A DNA stretch of 60,795 nucleotides, taken from Syntrophaceae bacterium UBA2280. Its GTDB lineage: Bacteria; Desulfobacterota; Syntrophia; Syntrophales; Smithellaceae. Shown one piece after another: positions 1-12,778 of this stretch. The translations under genes were made by a program, and so were the position numbers. The stretch spans positions 32,277 to 93,071 of the forward strand of contig DDWS01000054.1 of the NCBI GenBank assembly GCA_002347685.1. The letters run 5' to 3'. The first letter of the stretch is position 1, and every line of letters starts with the position of its first letter. Below the pieces are notes generated by a model, which did no database searches, was not told the DNA's origin, and saw only the letters and a program-made list of their open reading frames with translations.

Positions 1-24
1 GTTCAATCCTGGTCGTGGGCTCCA
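1..24 (+). tRNA. 3' end of a tRNA, probably tRNA-Thr (partial)
   Basis: The window opens inside a T-loop (GTTCAATC) followed by the 3' T-stem, an acceptor strand CGTGGGC, discriminator T and an encoded CCA. The anticodon lies outside the window. The GGGCTCCA ending and the position just before rpmG-tRNA-Trp-secE resemble tRNA-Thr genes in related bacteria, so Thr is an inference. rpmG follows within 15 bases. Confidence 0.7.
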
Positions 25-38
25 GCATAAGGAGAGTT

Positions 39-188
39 ATGAGAAACAATATTATTTTGGCTTGCACGGAGTGTAAGCAGCGCAATTACACGACAACAAA
101 AAATAAGCGTACCATGCAGAACCGCCTCGAGATGAGCAAGTACTGTAAGTTCTGCCGCGGGCACAGACTGCACAGGGAAACGAAGTAA
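39..188 (+). CDS. rpmG: 50S ribosomal protein L33
   Basis: This 49-residue protein is L33 of the large ribosomal subunit. Two CxxC pairs (CTEC near residue 9 and CKFC near residue 36) make it the zinc-binding form. An AAGGAGAG ribosome-binding site sits a few bases before the ATG. It lies between a tRNA end and tRNA-Trp and ahead of secE-nusG, a conserved bacterial order. The length is normal for the family. Confidence 0.93.
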   Translation: MRNNIILACTECKQRNYTTTKNKRTMQNRLEMSKYCKFCRGHRLHRETK

Positions 189-201
189 CAGAATAAGGTA
201 A

Positions 202-278
202 AGGCCAGTAGCTCTAATGGATAGAGCGCCGGACTCCAAATCCGGATGCTGGGGGTTCAAGTCCCTCCTGGCCTGCCA
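202..278 (+). tRNA. tRNA-Trp (anticodon CCA)
   Basis: The acceptor strands AGGCCAG and CTGGCCT pair perfectly. The anticodon stem CCGGA/TCCGG encloses CTCCAAA, giving anticodon CCA (Trp). The T-arm is GGGGG-TTCAAGT-CCCTC and the CCA end is encoded. Its place between rpmG and secE is the usual one. Confidence 0.97.
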
Positions 279-307
279 GTTTTTTCCCAAGAAGGGCACG
301 ATAGATC

Positions 308-514
308 ATGATGGAAAAAATCAAATTACAGTTCAACAGGGCCGTGCGGTTTCTTACCGACGCGAGAGGCGAACTGAAAAAGGTTACCTGGCCGACGCCG
401 AAACAGGCGTTGGCATCGACGGCGGTCGTTATCGTTTTGGTCGCTTTTGTGGCGGTGATACTGGGGTTGATAGATTTTATTCTGGCCAAACTGGTCAAAT
501 TATTGTTGGGTTAA
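308..514 (+). CDS. secE: Preprotein translocase subunit SecE
   Basis: This 68-residue protein is the short single-span SecE, which clamps SecY in the protein-conducting channel of the inner membrane. An amphipathic N-terminal helix leads to the family motif ELKKVTWP near residues 22-29, followed by one membrane span at about residues 40-62. Two ATGs are adjacent (308 and 311) and either could be used. nusG follows four bases after the stop. Confidence 0.95.
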   Translation: MMEKIKLQFNRAVRFLTDARGELKKVTWPTPKQALASTAVVIVLVAFVAVILGLIDFILAKLVKLLLG

Positions 515-518
515 GTTC

Positions 519-1052
519 ATGGCTTTTAAATGGTACGTTGTTCATACCTATTCGGGATATGAAAACAAAGTAAAAATGAGCCTGCAGGAGAGGATTGAAC
601 TGGCTTCCGCTCAGGATCATTTTGCCGACATTCTCATTCCGGAAGAAGACGTTGTGGAATTGATTTCGGGTGAAAAGAAAACCTCCAAAAGGAAGTTTTT
701 CCCCGGCTACATTCTGGTGCGAATGGAGATGAGCGACGAAACCTGGCATATTGTGAAAAATACGCCCAAGGTGACCGGATTCATCGGCAGCAAGGATAAG
801 CCCTCTCCGATTCCCGACAAGGACGTGGAGAATCTGAAGGTACGGATAGACGAAGGCACTTTAAAGCCGAAGCCCAAGTTTCGATTTGACGTTGGAGATC
901 ATGTAAAAATTATTGACGGACCCTTTACCAATTTTGACGGGGTGATCGATGAGGTCAAGCCTGAAAAAAGCAAGCTTCGGGTCATTGTCAGTATTTTCGG
1001 TCGTCCGACGCCGGTAGAGCTCGATTTTATTCAGGTGACGCAAGAAGGATAG
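519..1052 (+). CDS. nusG: Transcription termination/antitermination factor NusG
   Basis: NusG binds RNA polymerase and links it to Rho or to the ribosome through S10. The 177-residue protein has the N-terminal NGN domain (WYVVHTYSGYE at residues 5-15) and a C-terminal KOW domain (FDVGDHVKIIDGPF at about 124-137). Length is normal and no insertion is visible. The order secE-nusG-rplK-rplA is standard. Confidence 0.97.
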   Translation: MAFKWYVVHTYSGYENKVKMSLQERIELASAQDHFADILIPEEDVVELISGEKKTSKRKFFPGYILVRMEMSDETWHIVKNTPKVTGFIGSKDKPSPIPDKDVENLKVRIDEGTLKPKPKFRFDVGDHVKIIDGPFTNFDGVIDEVKPEKSKLRVIVSIFGRPTPVELDFIQVTQEG

Positions 1053-1109
1053 GGTGTTGCGAGGCATCAGCATCGGCTTTTAATAAATTTTCAGATTCAG
1101 GTGATTGTT

Positions 1110-1535
1110 ATGGCAAAAAAAGTTATTGCGAATATCAAATTACAGATCAAAGCGGGAAAGGCGACTCCTTCACCTCCGATCGGTCCTGCGCTGGGACAGC
1201 ACGGCGTCAATATTATGGAATTTTGCAAGGCGTATAATGCGCTGACACAAAATCAGGAAGGCATGATCGTTCCCGTTGTGATCACGGTTTACGCGGACAG
1301 ATCCTTTACCTTCATCACCAAAACACCTCCCGCATCGGTTTTGCTCAAACAGGCGGCTAAGATCGCCAAGGGTGCGGCCGATCCGAAAAGGGAAAAAGTG
1401 GGAACCGTGACGGGGCAGCAGGTTCAGGAAATTGCCCAATTGAAATTCAATGATCTCAACGCTGTCGATCTCGACGGTGCCATTAAGATCATAGCCGGGA
1501 CGGCAAGATCCATGGGAATTGAAATAGCAGGTTAA
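1110..1535 (+). CDS. rplK: 50S ribosomal protein L11
   Basis: L11 forms the GTPase-associated centre with 23S rRNA and the L10-L12 stalk and is the target of thiopeptides and RelA signalling. The ATG at 1110 gives the canonical MAKKVIANIKLQ start (141 residues). The proline-rich hinge TPSPPIGPALGQHG lies near residues 19-32. An upstream in-frame GTG at 1101 overlaps the ribosome-binding site and is unlikely to be the start. Confidence 0.96.
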   Translation: MAKKVIANIKLQIKAGKATPSPPIGPALGQHGVNIMEFCKAYNALTQNQEGMIVPVVITVYADRSFTFITKTPPASVLLKQAAKIAKGAADPKREKVGTVTGQQVQEIAQLKFNDLNAVDLDGAIKIIAGTARSMGIEIAG

Positions 1536-1552
1536 AATTAAAGAGGTTGATC

Positions 1553-2254
1553 ATGTTAAGACGAGGCAAACGCATTAAAGCAGCGAAGGCGAAGGTTGAG
1601 CCGACCAAGCGGTACACGCTTGAAGAGGCAATGGGAATGGTAGTATCCATGGCGGGCGTCAAATTCGACGAAACGGTGGATGCCGCAGTCCGCTTGGGTG
1701 TCAATCCCGCGCATGCAGATCAGATGGTTCGGGGCAGCGTGGTATTGCCCAATGGCCTGGGAAAGACGGTGCGTGTCTTGGTGTTCGCCAAGGGCGATAA
1801 GGAAAAGGAAGCCCTGGACGCCGGTGCGGATCTGGTCGGCAACGATGAAATCATTGAAAAAATCAAAGGCGGCTGGCTGGAATTTGATCGCGTAATCGCC
1901 ACCCCGGACATGATGGGATCGGTCGGGAAAATCGCCAAGATATTGGGCCCCCGCGGCCTGATGCCCAATCCCAAGGTGGGAACCGTTACCTTTGAAGTGG
2001 CCAATGCCGTCAAAGAGCTCAAGGCGGGTAAGGTGGAATTCCGTGTGGAAAAGGCAGGGATCATTCATTCTCCCGTGGGAAAGGTGTCCTTCGGGGCGGA
2101 AAAGCTCTCTGAAAACATCAAAGCCGTGCTGGAAACCATCATCAAGTTGAAACCGGCCACCAGTAAGGGAACCTATATCAAAAGCATCTCGATATCCAGC
2201 ACCATGGGTGCGGGGGTGAGAATTGATCCCCTGGACATCAAGAGCGCCACTTAA
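1553..2254 (+). CDS. rplA: 50S ribosomal protein L1
   Basis: L1 builds the mobile L1 stalk at the ribosomal E site and in many bacteria represses translation of its own rplK-rplA mRNA. The ATG at 1553 lies about six bases after an AAAGAGG site and gives 233 residues. Family motifs such as GPRGLMPNPKVGTVT (about residues 130-144) are intact. It is followed by a non-coding leader before rplJ. Confidence 0.96.
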   Translation: MLRRGKRIKAAKAKVEPTKRYTLEEAMGMVVSMAGVKFDETVDAAVRLGVNPAHADQMVRGSVVLPNGLGKTVRVLVFAKGDKEKEALDAGADLVGNDEIIEKIKGGWLEFDRVIATPDMMGSVGKIAKILGPRGLMPNPKVGTVTFEVANAVKELKAGKVEFRVEKAGIIHSPVGKVSFGAEKLSENIKAVLETIIKLKPATSKGTYIKSISISSTMGAGVRIDPLDIKSAT

Positions 2255-2272
2255 GAAGATTGAATACGGATT

Positions 2273-2307
2273 CGCGCGGGCGGGTTTTTAAGAAAACCGC
2301 CTGCGCG
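2273..2307 (+). other. Strong hairpin after rplA
   Basis: An 11-bp GC-rich stem (2273-2283 with 2297-2307, one G-U pair) can be extended by T/A pairs in the loop. No T-run follows, so it is not a typical intrinsic terminator. It may act as an mRNA processing or stability element that separates rplKA from rplJL. Confidence 0.5.
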
Positions 2308-2314
2308 TGTGATG

Positions 2315-2500
2315 TAGAAGCAGCAAAGGTCGAAGACAGCAGGTACGGAAGTTTAAACGGATGATGGCCTGCCGAGACTCGTAGCGTAAAAGATAGTTAC
2401 TGGGTGTTTCGCGGTAATCTTTTTTCGGAAAACGGGGATCGGAACCAGGTTCAAAGACCGTTTTTCCTTCTGTGTGTGGCTAGACTCTCCGGCCTCAAGC
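2315..2500 (+). promoter_or_regulatory. L10-type ribosomal protein leader
   Basis: The leader of rplJ contains the L10-leader-like pair AGACAGCAGG ... GGCCTGCCGAGA (about 2333-2377). In other bacteria L10-L12 binds this structure to repress rplJL translation. Further down, GGAAAACGG (2427-2435) can pair with CCGTTTTTCC (2458-2467), a terminator-like hairpin just before rplJ. The fold is assigned by eye, so the exact boundaries are uncertain. Confidence 0.65.
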
Positions 2501-2530
2501 AAAAAATAATTTTGAAAGGAGGCTGATAGA

Positions 2531-3058
2531 TTGGATCGGAAAACAAAAGAACAGATTGTATCCGAGCTTCAGGAGAAACTCAAACAGGCCAAGTTGGGTG
2601 TTTTGACCAGTTTCAACGCGATGAACGTTGAAAAAATGGAAGCATTGAGAAATACTCTGCGAAAGAACCATGCCGAGCTGAAGGTCGTTAAAAACACCCT
2701 GATGGGCATTGCCTCGAAAGAGACGGACTTCCAGATTCTTTCGGACCATTTCAAATGGCCCGTAGCCATGGTCTTAAGTTATAAAGACCCGGTGGCCCCG
2801 ACAAAGGCTTTGGTCGAGTTTGCAAAAAAGAATCCGGAGCTGGAAGTAAAAGTCGGTGTTCTCGATGGTAAAATTCTTACCAAGGCGGACATCACCGCGC
2901 TGGCCGAGTTGCCCAGCCGGGAAGTGCTTCTAGGCAAGCTGGTTTCCGTGATGGCTGCGGTGCCGACGTCTCTGGTCACCGTTTTGAGCGGCGTTCCGAG
3001 AAGTTTTGTCCAGGTGCTCAATGCCTATGGCGAAAAGCAAAACACTTTAAACTCATAA
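2531..3058 (+). CDS. rplJ: 50S ribosomal protein L10
   Basis: L10 anchors L7/L12 dimers to the ribosomal stalk. This 175-residue protein starts with TTG, placed nine bases after a strong AAAGGAGG. The N-terminal RNA-binding domain has the typical LKVVKNTL segment (about residues 51-58), and the C-terminal helix (about 140-175) would carry L12. It is preceded by the L10 leader and followed 25 bases later by rplL. Confidence 0.95.
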   Translation: MDRKTKEQIVSELQEKLKQAKLGVLTSFNAMNVEKMEALRNTLRKNHAELKVVKNTLMGIASKETDFQILSDHFKWPVAMVLSYKDPVAPTKALVEFAKKNPELEVKVGVLDGKILTKADITALAELPSREVLLGKLVSVMAAVPTSLVTVLSGVPRSFVQVLNAYGEKQNTLNS

Positions 3059-3083
3059 CTACACACAAAAGAGGGATAGAAAA

Positions 3084-3470
3084 ATGTCGAATGCAATTAC
3101 CAAAGAAGATGTCGTTAAATTTATTGAAAACATGACCGTGCTGGAATTGTCCGCGCTCGTGAAGGAACTGGAAGAGAAATTCGGCGTATCCGCCGCCGCG
3201 CCCATGATGGCGGCCGCCGCCGCACCCGGCGCTGCTGCAGCCGCCGAAGTTGAGGAACAGACCGAGTTCAACGCGATTCTGACCGGTTTCGGCGCTGACA
3301 AGATTAAAGTCATTAAAGAAGTTCGCGCGATTACCGGCCTGGGGCTGAAGGAAGCCAAGGATTTGGTGGAAGGCGTGCCCAAGGCTGTTAAAGAAGCGGT
3401 TACCAAAGACGAAGCAGCTGCCATCAAGAAGAAAATCGAAGAGGCAGGCGGAACCGTCGAGATTAAATAA
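3084..3470 (+). CDS. rplL: 50S ribosomal protein L7/L12
   Basis: L7/L12 is the multi-copy stalk protein that recruits translation factors. It has the N-terminal dimerisation helix, an Ala-rich hinge (about residues 34-52), and the C-terminal domain with the factor-binding motif KIKVIKEVRAITGLGLKEAK (about 73-92). Length (128) is normal. rpoB starts 35 bases downstream, the classical rplJL-rpoBC arrangement. Confidence 0.97.
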   Translation: MSNAITKEDVVKFIENMTVLELSALVKELEEKFGVSAAAPMMAAAAAPGAAAAAEVEEQTEFNAILTGFGADKIKVIKEVRAITGLGLKEAKDLVEGVPKAVKEAVTKDEAAAIKKKIEEAGGTVEIK

Positions 3471-3505
3471 TCTCATTTCCAATATTTTATTTATGTAAGG
3501 ATGCT

Positions 3506-6500
3506 ATGGGTGACTTTAGAAGAAATTTTGGCCGCGTAAGACAAATACAGGATATTCCGAATCTGATAGAAATCCAGACACGGTCCTACGAGAAGTTCCT
3601 GCAAGCCGATCTGCCGCTCGCAAAGCGGCGGAACATCGGCTTGCAGGGCGCTTTCAAAAGCGTTTTCCCGATTTCGGATTTCAGCGGAAAGTGCTCTCTG
3701 GAATATGTCAGTTACAAAATCGGCGATGTCCGGTACGATATGAAGGAGTGCGTTCAGAAAGGCATGACCTATGCCGCTCCTTTAAAGATTGTGGTCAGGC
3801 TGGTGGTGTTCGATACCGATCGTCTTGCCGATGGCAAACCAAATCGTGAGGCGCCTGAAACCAAGCCGATCCGCGACATCAAAGAGCAGGAGATTTACTT
3901 TGGTGAAATTCCGCTCATGACGGAAAACGGAACGTTTATCGTCAACGGGTCGGAACGCGTCATTGTCAGCCAGCTGCACCGGTCACCCGGCATCTTTTTC
4001 GATCATGATAAAGGAAAGACCGTTGCCTCCGGAAAGTTGATCTATTCGGCAAGAGTCATTCCGATTCGCGGTTCCTGGCTGGATCTGGAATTTGATTCCA
4101 AGGACCTGCTCTATGTGCGGATTGACCGCCGCCGGAAAATGCCCGTCACGATTTTATTAAAAGCGATGGGCAACTCCACGGAGTTTATCCTAAATTATTT
4201 TTATAACATTGAGAAGATTACGCTCGAAGGCGAAAAGATTTATTTCGCGGTGGATGAAAAGCTAGCCGGACAGAAGGCCCCTGAGGATATCAAAGATCCA
4301 AAGAGCGATGAAGTCATCGTGAAGAAGGGTCGAAAGCTTACCAAGCCTCTGCTCAAGCGGGTGATGGACGCCGGTGTGAAGCGCGTGGCGATTCAGGAGG
4401 CGGATCTGACCGGCAAGGTTCTGTCATCGGATGTGCATGATCCGCAGACCGGAGAAGTGATCTTCCGCTGCAATGAAGCCCTGCCTGTCAATGGTCTTGA
4501 AATCGCTCAGGAAAAAAATGTAAAAGAGCTGAATTTCATTCACATTGACGAAGAAATCGACAGCGCTTCCATTCGGGACACCCTGGTGGTGGACCATATC
4601 GACAGTGCTGAAGAAGCTATTTTGGAAATCTACCGGAGGTTGCGTCCGAGCAATCCCCCCACGCCCGAAACGGCGATGAAATTTTTCAACAGTCTCTTTT
4701 TTGAACCGGAAACCTACGATCTGTCTGACGTCGGCCGGGCAAAAATGAACTATAAACTGGGGTTAAAAGTCTCTACCGACATGACAGTTTTACGCAATGA
4801 AGATATTCTGGCGTCCGTCAAGTATCTGATTGATCTGAAAAACGGTGTCGGGGAATGCAGCGTCGATGATATTGATCATCTGGGGAACCGTCGTGTGCGC
4901 TCGGTCGGTGAACTCATCGAAAATCAGTATCGTGTCGGACTGGTGCGGATGGAGAGGGCGATCAAGGAAAAGATGAGCCTTCAGGACATTGAAACCATGA
5001 TGCCTCACGATCTCATCAACGCCAAACCGGTGTCGGCGGTGGTCAACGAATTTTTCGGTTCGAGTCAGCTTTCTCAATTCATGGATCAGACCAATCCGCT
5101 TTCGGAAATTACGCACAAACGACGTCTATCGGCTCTCGGTCCCGGGGGGTTGACCCGGGAGCGGGCGGGATTTGAAGTCCGGGACGTTCATCCGACACAT
5201 TACGGCCGCATCTGTCCGGTGGAGACGCCGGAAGGACCGAATATCGGCTTGATTGTGTCGTTGAGTACCTACGCCCGAGTCAATGAATTCGGTTTTATCG
5301 AGACACCCTATCGTCTGGTGGAAAGCGGCAAGGTTCAGGAAACTGTTCAGTTTATGACGGCCATCGAGGAAGAAAACCAGATCATTGCTCCTGCCGATCG
5401 CCCGCTTGATAAAAAAGGAAAATTCGAAGAAGAACTCATTTCCGTCAGAAAAGGTGGCGACTTCATTTCGGTGGTCCCGGAAGATGTTAAAATGATGGAT
5501 GTATCGCCCAATCAGCTGGTATCAGTCGCCGCGGCCCTGATTCCGTTTCTGGAACATGACGATGCCAACCGGGCGCTGATGGGTTCGAACATGCAGCGTC
5601 AGGCAGTCCCGCTGATGTGTCCGGAAGTTCCCGTGGTTGGAACGGGGATGGAAGCGATTGTTGCCCGTGATTCCGGCGCCGTTGTCATTGCCAGACGTCC
5701 GGGGACTGTGGAAAACGTGGATGCCTCCCGCATCGTGGTTCGTGCCGACAAACCGGAAGAGGACGGTATCGACACGGGCGTTGACATTTATTCTTTGTCA
5801 AAGTATCAGCGATCCAATCAGGACACCTGTTTCAATCAAAAACCGATTGTCGCCGCCGGTGATCGCGTCCGGAAACGTGATATTCTGGCGGATGGTCCTG
5901 CGACGGATAACGGCGAGCTGGCCCTGGGCCGCAACGTGATGGTTGCCTTTATGTCCTGGGGCGGATACAATTACGAAGATTCCATTTTGGTCAGTGAACG
6001 GATCGTGAGGGAGGATATCTATACCTCCATCCATATCGAAGAGTTTGAGACCATGGCCCGCGACACCAAACTGGGCAAGGAGGAAATTACCCGCGATATC
6101 CCGAATGTGGGAGAGGAAGCGCTGCGCAACCTCGACGAAAGCGGCATTCTCCGTATCGGTGTTTCGGTGAAGCCGGGCGATATTCTGGTCGGCAAGATCA
6201 CCCCCAAGGGTGAAACCCAGTTGTCCGCCGAAGAAAAACTGTTGCGGGCGATTTTCGGTGAAAAAGCCAGTGATGTCCGTGATACGTCTTTACGGGTTCC
6301 TCCCGGTGTGGAAGGAACGGTCATTGACGCGAAAGTCTTTACCCGAAAAGGGGCGGACAGGGATCTGCGTTCGCAGGCCATCGAAGAAGACGCGATTGAA
6401 CAATTAACACAGAATCGTGACGACGAAATCCGCATTCTGGCGGAGTCGATTAAGAAAGATATCGCGAAGCTGGTGATTGGTAAGACATCAGCAGGGAAAA

Positions 6501-7621
6501 TCGTTGACGTCAAGAAGAAGACCCTGTTGAAAAAGGGCGATAAGATTACCAAGGATATCTGGTCGGAAATTCCCTTCACCTACTGGAAAGACCTGACGAT
6601 CAGCGAAAACGACGGTTCCGAGGAAAAGCTGGTCAATCTGTTGTCCGCCATGGAGCGGAAAATTGATTTTGTCCGTGCCCATTTCGAAGAGAAACTCGAA
6701 AAGATCAAAGCCAGCGATGAGCTGCCACCGGGCGTCATCAAGATGGTCAAGGTCTACGTTGCCATTAAAAGGAAACTGTCCGTCGGTGATAAAATGGCCG
6801 GTCGTCACGGAAACAAGGGCGTGTTGTCAAGAATTCTGCCGGAAGAGGATATGCCTTATTTTGCCGACGGTTCCACGGTGGATATCATTCTTAACCCCTT
6901 GGGTGTTCCTTCGCGAATGAATGTCGGCCAGATTCTGGAGACGCATTTGGGCTGGGCGGCAAAGACCATCGGGGAAGGCTTGAATGAACTGCTGGAGAAA
7001 AACAGCCATCTCAATACGGTTAAAACCGAATTGAAAAAAGCCTATTCATCCCCGGACTTTGATGATTATATCGATAATGCGTCGGCGGAGGATATTAAAC
7101 GATTTGTCAGCCGTCTGAAAAAGGGCATGCTGGTGGCAAGCCCGGTATTTGACGGCTGCCCCGAGTCCCAAATCTGCAAGCTGCTCGATACAGCGGGGCT
7201 GCCTGAAACGGGACATACGATTTTATTTGACGGCCGCACCGGTGAGCCTTTCGATCAGGAAGTGACCGTCGGCATTATATACATGCTGAAGCTTCATCAT
7301 CTTGTTGATAATAAAATTCACGCCCGTTCCATCGGTCCCTACTCCCTTGTGACACAGCAGCCGTTGGGCGGCAAAGCCCAGTTCGGCGGACAGAGATTGG
7401 GCGAGATGGAAGTATGGGCGATGGAAGCCTATGGCGCCTCCTACACGCTTCAGGAATTTTTAACCGTCAAGTCCGACGATGTGGCGGGCAGGACGAGGAT
7501 TTACGAGTCCATTGTAAAAGGTGAGCATACATTTGAGCCGGGGCTTCCGGAATCCTTCAATGTGTTGGTGAAGGAACTCCAGAGTCTCGGATTAGACGTG
7601 GAATTGATAGAGGAAGAGTAA
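3506..7621 (+). CDS. rpoB: RNA polymerase beta subunit
   Basis: RpoB forms, with beta prime, the catalytic core of RNA polymerase. At 1371 residues it is full length. The rifampicin-binding region has the unmutated sequence (SSQLSQFMDQ, THKRRLSALGPGGL; about residues 518-550), VETPEGPNIGLI follows, and the invariant GDKMAGRHGNKG lies near residue 1093. No frameshift is seen. It is the first of the rpoBC pair, downstream of rplJL. Confidence 0.98.
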   Translation: MGDFRRNFGRVRQIQDIPNLIEIQTRSYEKFLQADLPLAKRRNIGLQGAFKSVFPISDFSGKCSLEYVSYKIGDVRYDMKECVQKGMTYAAPLKIVVRLVVFDTDRLADGKPNREAPETKPIRDIKEQEIYFGEIPLMTENGTFIVNGSERVIVSQLHRSPGIFFDHDKGKTVASGKLIYSARVIPIRGSWLDLEFDSKDLLYVRIDRRRKMPVTILLKAMGNSTEFILNYFYNIEKITLEGEKIYFAVDEKLAGQKAPEDIKDPKSDEVIVKKGRKLTKPLLKRVMDAGVKRVAIQEADLTGKVLSSDVHDPQTGEVIFRCNEALPVNGLEIAQEKNVKELNFIHIDEEIDSASIRDTLVVDHIDSAEEAILEIYRRLRPSNPPTPETAMKFFNSLFFEPETYDLSDVGRAKMNYKLGLKVSTDMTVLRNEDILASVKYLIDLKNGVGECSVDDIDHLGNRRVRSVGELIENQYRVGLVRMERAIKEKMSLQDIETMMPHDLINAKPVSAVVNEFFGSSQLSQFMDQTNPLSEITHKRRLSALGPGGLTRERAGFEVRDVHPTHYGRICPVETPEGPNIGLIVSLSTYARVNEFGFIETPYRLVESGKVQETVQFMTAIEEENQIIAPADRPLDKKGKFEEELISVRKGGDFISVVPEDVKMMDVSPNQLVSVAAALIPFLEHDDANRALMGSNMQRQAVPLMCPEVPVVGTGMEAIVARDSGAVVIARRPGTVENVDASRIVVRADKPEEDGIDTGVDIYSLSKYQRSNQDTCFNQKPIVAAGDRVRKRDILADGPATDNGELALGRNVMVAFMSWGGYNYEDSILVSERIVREDIYTSIHIEEFETMARDTKLGKEEITRDIPNVGEEALRNLDESGILRIGVSVKPGDILVGKITPKGETQLSAEEKLLRAIFGEKASDVRDTSLRVPPGVEGTVIDAKVFTRKGADRDLRSQAIEEDAIEQLTQNRDDEIRILAESIKKDIAKLVIGKTSAGKIVDVKKKTLLKKGDKITKDIWSEIPFTYWKDLTISENDGSEEKLVNLLSAMERKIDFVRAHFEEKLEKIKASDELPPGVIKMVKVYVAIKRKLSVGDKMAGRHGNKGVLSRILPEEDMPYFADGSTVDIILNPLGVPSRMNVGQILETHLGWAAKTIGEGLNELLEKNSHLNTVKTELKKAYSSPDFDDYIDNASAEDIKRFVSRLKKGMLVASPVFDGCPESQICKLLDTAGLPETGHTILFDGRTGEPFDQEVTVGIIYMLKLHHLVDNKIHARSIGPYSLVTQQPLGGKAQFGGQRLGEMEVWAMEAYGASYTLQEFLTVKSDDVAGRTRIYESIVKGEHTFEPGLPESFNVLVKELQSLGLDVELIEEE

Positions 7622-7663
7622 CTTTCAATTTTCACTTAAGTTTAATCGTACAGGAGAAAATCT

Positions 7664-11758
<4,095 letters not shown>

Positions 11759-11780
11759 ACGAAAACAGAGAAGAAATTGC

Positions 11781-11809
11781 TTGACAGAAGCAAGTTGAAT
11801 TGATAGTTA
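11781..11809 (+). promoter_or_regulatory. Candidate sigma-70 promoter for the rpsL-rpsG-tuf group
   Basis: A perfect TTGACA (11781-11786) is followed by a 17-base spacer and TAGTTA (11804-11809), 54 bases before the rpsL start. The -10 match is weak (3 of 6), so the call rests mainly on the -35 and the spacing. Confidence 0.45.
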
Positions 11810-11862
11810 CCACAGATTTGCTGCTGCTCACAAAAAGGGCAGAAAAAGGCTCGGGAGGAAAA

Positions 11863-12234
11863 ATGCCGACAATTAGTCAACTGGTTCGCAAAGGCAGAAC
11901 CAAAATAAAGAAGAAAACAAACGCACCTGCACTGGCCGGTTCTCCTCAACGCCGGGGAGTATGCGTCAGGGTGTACACGACGACACCTAAAAAGCCAAAC
12001 TCCGCGCTCAGGAAGGTGGCAAGGGTTCGTCTGACCAGCGGTTATGAAGTATCGTCATACATTCCGGGGATTGGTCACAACCTTCAGGAGCATTCCGTGG
12101 TGTTGGTTCGGGGCGGCAGGGTCAAAGACTTGCCGGGTGTGCGATATCATATCGTCAGAGGGACGCTGGATGCCGTCGGTGTGGCGGATCGTAAGCAGAG
12201 CAGATCAAAATACGGTGCTAAAAAGCCAAGTTAA
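11863..12234 (+). CDS. rpsL: 30S ribosomal protein S12
   Basis: S12 sits at the decoding centre and controls fidelity. The ATG at 11863 follows GGGAGGA and gives 123 residues starting MPTISQLVRKGR; longer upstream starts lack support. The streptomycin-related lysines are wild type (TPKKPNSALRK and GRVKDLPGVRY). rpsG follows 15 bases after the stop. Confidence 0.97.
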   Translation: MPTISQLVRKGRTKIKKKTNAPALAGSPQRRGVCVRVYTTTPKKPNSALRKVARVRLTSGYEVSSYIPGIGHNLQEHSVVLVRGGRVKDLPGVRYHIVRGTLDAVGVADRKQSRSKYGAKKPS

Positions 12235-12249
12235 ACAAGGATTGGGAAA

Positions 12250-12720
12250 ATGCCTAGAAGACGCGAAGTTGAAAAAAGGGATATCCTGCCGGATCCCAAA
12301 TATCATAACAAGCTGGTCGCCAAATTCGTAAACTCTCTGCTCAAAAAGGGGAAAAAGAGTGTCGCGGAGAGCATTATGTACGGCGCATTTGATATTATTG
12401 AAAAAAGAGTGAAAGAACAGCCGGTTGAGTTTTTTGAAAAGGCTGTCAATAACGTCAAGCCGGTCATTGAAGTTAAATCCCGTCGCGTCGGCGGTTCAAC
12501 CTATCAGGTTCCGACCGAAGTGGTCCCCGCGCGTCGCACGGCCCTGGCGATTCGATGGCTGATTTCAAATGCCCAGGCGCGCACCGAAAAAACAATGCGT
12601 GAAAAGCTGGCCGGTGAATTTATCGATGCCGCCAACAATCGCGGTGGCGCGATCAAAAAGAGAGAATCCGTGCATAAGATGGCGGAGGCCAACAAGGCTT
12701 TTGCCCATTATAAGTTTTAA
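12250..12720 (+). CDS. rpsG: 30S ribosomal protein S7
   Basis: S7 nucleates assembly of the 30S head and contacts the E site. The 156-residue protein begins MPRRREVEKR and contains the family segment PVIEVKSRRVGGSTYQVP (about residues 71-88). In most proteobacteria fusA follows; here the next gene, 58 bases downstream, is tuf. Confidence 0.97.
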   Translation: MPRRREVEKRDILPDPKYHNKLVAKFVNSLLKKGKKSVAESIMYGAFDIIEKRVKEQPVEFFEKAVNNVKPVIEVKSRRVGGSTYQVPTEVVPARRTALAIRWLISNAQARTEKTMREKLAGEFIDAANNRGGAIKKRESVHKMAEANKAFAHYKF

Positions 12721-12778
12721 TTAATGAGTTTGAATTTACAAGGAAATCAACCATTCACAGTTAAGGAGGAAAGGCGAG

